A DNA stretch of 64,000 nt from Asticcacaulis benevestitus DSM 16100 = ATCC BAA-896. Its GTDB lineage: Bacteria > Pseudomonadota > Alphaproteobacteria > Caulobacterales > Caulobacteraceae. Shown one piece after another: positions 63,222-64,000 of the stretch. The number at the start of each line of letters is the position of its first letter. The first letter of the stretch is position 1. The stretch lies in contig NZ_AQWM01000002.1 of NCBI RefSeq assembly GCF_000376105.1, positions 248,001 to 312,000 of the forward strand, read 5' to 3'. The notes beneath the pieces were generated by a model, which did not search any database, was not told where the DNA came from, and saw only the letters and a program-made list of their open reading frames with translations. Made by a program: the position numbers and the translations under genes.

Positions 63222-64000
63222 GTGAGCGATCCCGTCTTGCGACCCAACACCTACGCCCAACCCGATGCCCGTGGCCGGTTTGGTGATTTCGGCGGTCTCT
63301 ATGTGCCAGAGACCCTGATGCCGCTGGTTTTGGAGCTGACGCAGGCGTGGCAAGACGCCAAGAACGATCCCGCCTTCTGGGCCGAATTCCACAGCCTGCT
63401 CAAGCATTTCGTTGGCCGCCCGTCGCCGCTCTATTTCGCCGAACGCCTGACCGAGCACCACGGCGGCGCGAAAATCTATTTCAAGCGCGAAGAGCTGAAC
63501 CACACCGGCGCCCACAAGATCAACAACTGCATCGGCCAGATCCTGCTGGCCAAGCGGATGGGCCGCACGCGCATCATCGCCGAAACCGGCGCTGGCCAGC
63601 ACGGCGTCGCCTCGGCCACCGTGTGCGCCAAGTTTGACCTGCCGCTGGTTGTCTATATGGGCGCCAAGGATGTCGAGCGTCAGGCGCCGAACGTCTTCCG
63701 CATGAAGCTGATGGGCGCGGAGGTGACGCCGGTCACCAGCGGCGCCGGTACGCTTAAAGACGCGCTCAACGAAGCCCTGCGCGACTGGGTGACCAACGTC
63801 CACAACACCTATTACATGATCGGCACCGCCGCCGGCATGCACCCCTATCCGGAAATGGTCCGCGATTTTCAGTCGGTGATCGGCAAGGAAACGCGCGAGC
63901 AGATCCTGGAAATGGAAGGCCGCTTGCCGGACGCCGTCATCGCCTGCGTCGGCGGTGGCTCGAACGCCATCGGCATGTTCTATCCCTTCATCGACTATGA
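63222..64000 (+). CDS. trpB: Tryptophan synthase beta subunit (3' end beyond window)
   Basis: GTG 63222, preceded by AAGGA, opens about 259 codons to the window edge. It reads [37 protein letters not shown] with the PLP Lys, [24 protein letters not shown] and [15 protein letters not shown]. The enzyme makes tryptophan from indole and serine with TrpA, expected downstream outside the window. Co-transcribed with trpF across a repeat-bearing gap of 123 bases. Confidence 0.96.
   Translation, partial: MSDPVLRPNTYAQPDARGRFGDFGGLYVPETLMPLVLELTQAWQDAKNDPAFWAEFHSLLKHFVGRPSPLYFAERLTEHHGGAKIYFKREELNHTGAHKINNCIGQILLAKRMGRTRIIAETGAGQHGVASATVCAKFDLPLVVYMGAKDVERQAPNVFRMKLMGAEVTPVTSGAGTLKDALNEALRDWVTNVHNTYYMIGTAAGMHPYPEMVRDFQSVIGKETREQILEMEGRLPDAVIACVGGGSNAIGMFYPFIDY

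Overview
The window is a GC-rich, densely coded alphaproteobacterial chromosome segment, most probably from a Caulobacterales member; Asticcacaulis is my guess, and genus is inference only. Support comes from gene order and signals: ubiE-ubiB-coaBC-dut, dnaK-dnaJ-dapB, the rnd-lptC-lptA-lptB-rpoN-hpf-ptsN block, the tRNA-Ala/FYDLN protein/aroA-cmk-rpsA-ihfB block, RpoH promoters with CTTG-N17-CCTATAT spacing, and a full CtrA site (TTAA-N7-TTAA). I see no insertion sequence, prophage, integrase or CRISPR array; this is core chromosome with small accessory insertions.

Layout. 1-4376 (-): a large alpha-2-macroglobulin, cut by the window edge. 4591-12351: response regulator, ubiquinone genes ubiE and ubiB, a lipoprotein with a nuclease-toxin-like domain, coaBC-dut, two tandem paralogous small membrane proteins, dapB. 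12655-16096: dnaK-dnaJ with a heat-shock promoter. 16376-22135: an interrupted hypothetical gene, a DUF2147 protein, a FadL channel behind an array of palindromes, LacI and LysR regulators and an SDR. 22150-24837: ffh-rpsP-rimM. 25227-33516: chemoreceptor, two glycosyltransferases, AlaC-like aminotransferase, glmS. 33794-39769: an unusual HTH-GlmM fusion diverging from glmS, a DUF1624 membrane protein, a TPR protein with a degenerate peptidase site, transaldolase. 39889-45138: rimO, acetyltransferase, alpha/beta hydrolase, Hsp20, an immunity-like small gene, ptsN. 45277-50547: hpf, rpoN, lptBAC, RNase D. 50631-60159: hydrolases, an OLD/ABC-type ATPase, tRNA-Ala(GGC), FYDLN protein, aroA-cmk-rpsA, VOC protein, ihfB-mscL. 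60348-64000: two divergent tandem glucokinase-like genes, trpF and the start of trpB.

The genes serve envelope building (lpt, glmS/glmM, dapB, A2M), translation and protein quality control (ffh, rpsP, rimM, rpsA, rimO, dnaKJ, hsp20, hpf), nitrogen/PTS signalling (rpoN, ptsN) and biosynthesis (aroA, trpFB, coaBC, dut).

The most unusual points are: (1) a Cro/CI-type helix-turn-helix fused in frame to GlmM, divergent from glmS, with a palindrome between them; (2) two adjacent glucokinase-family proteins that both lost the GGTN phosphate motif, one also the catalytic Asp; (3) a gluzincin-like TPR protein whose HEXXH reads QAYARH; (4) four TGAC-N6-GTCA palindromes upstream of fadL; (5) a gene interrupted by one in-frame TAA with coding sequence continuing after it; (6) several families of dispersed structured repeats, including stop-codon-proximal hairpins followed by ACCC. 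I ran no database searches; family assignments rest on motif recognition.
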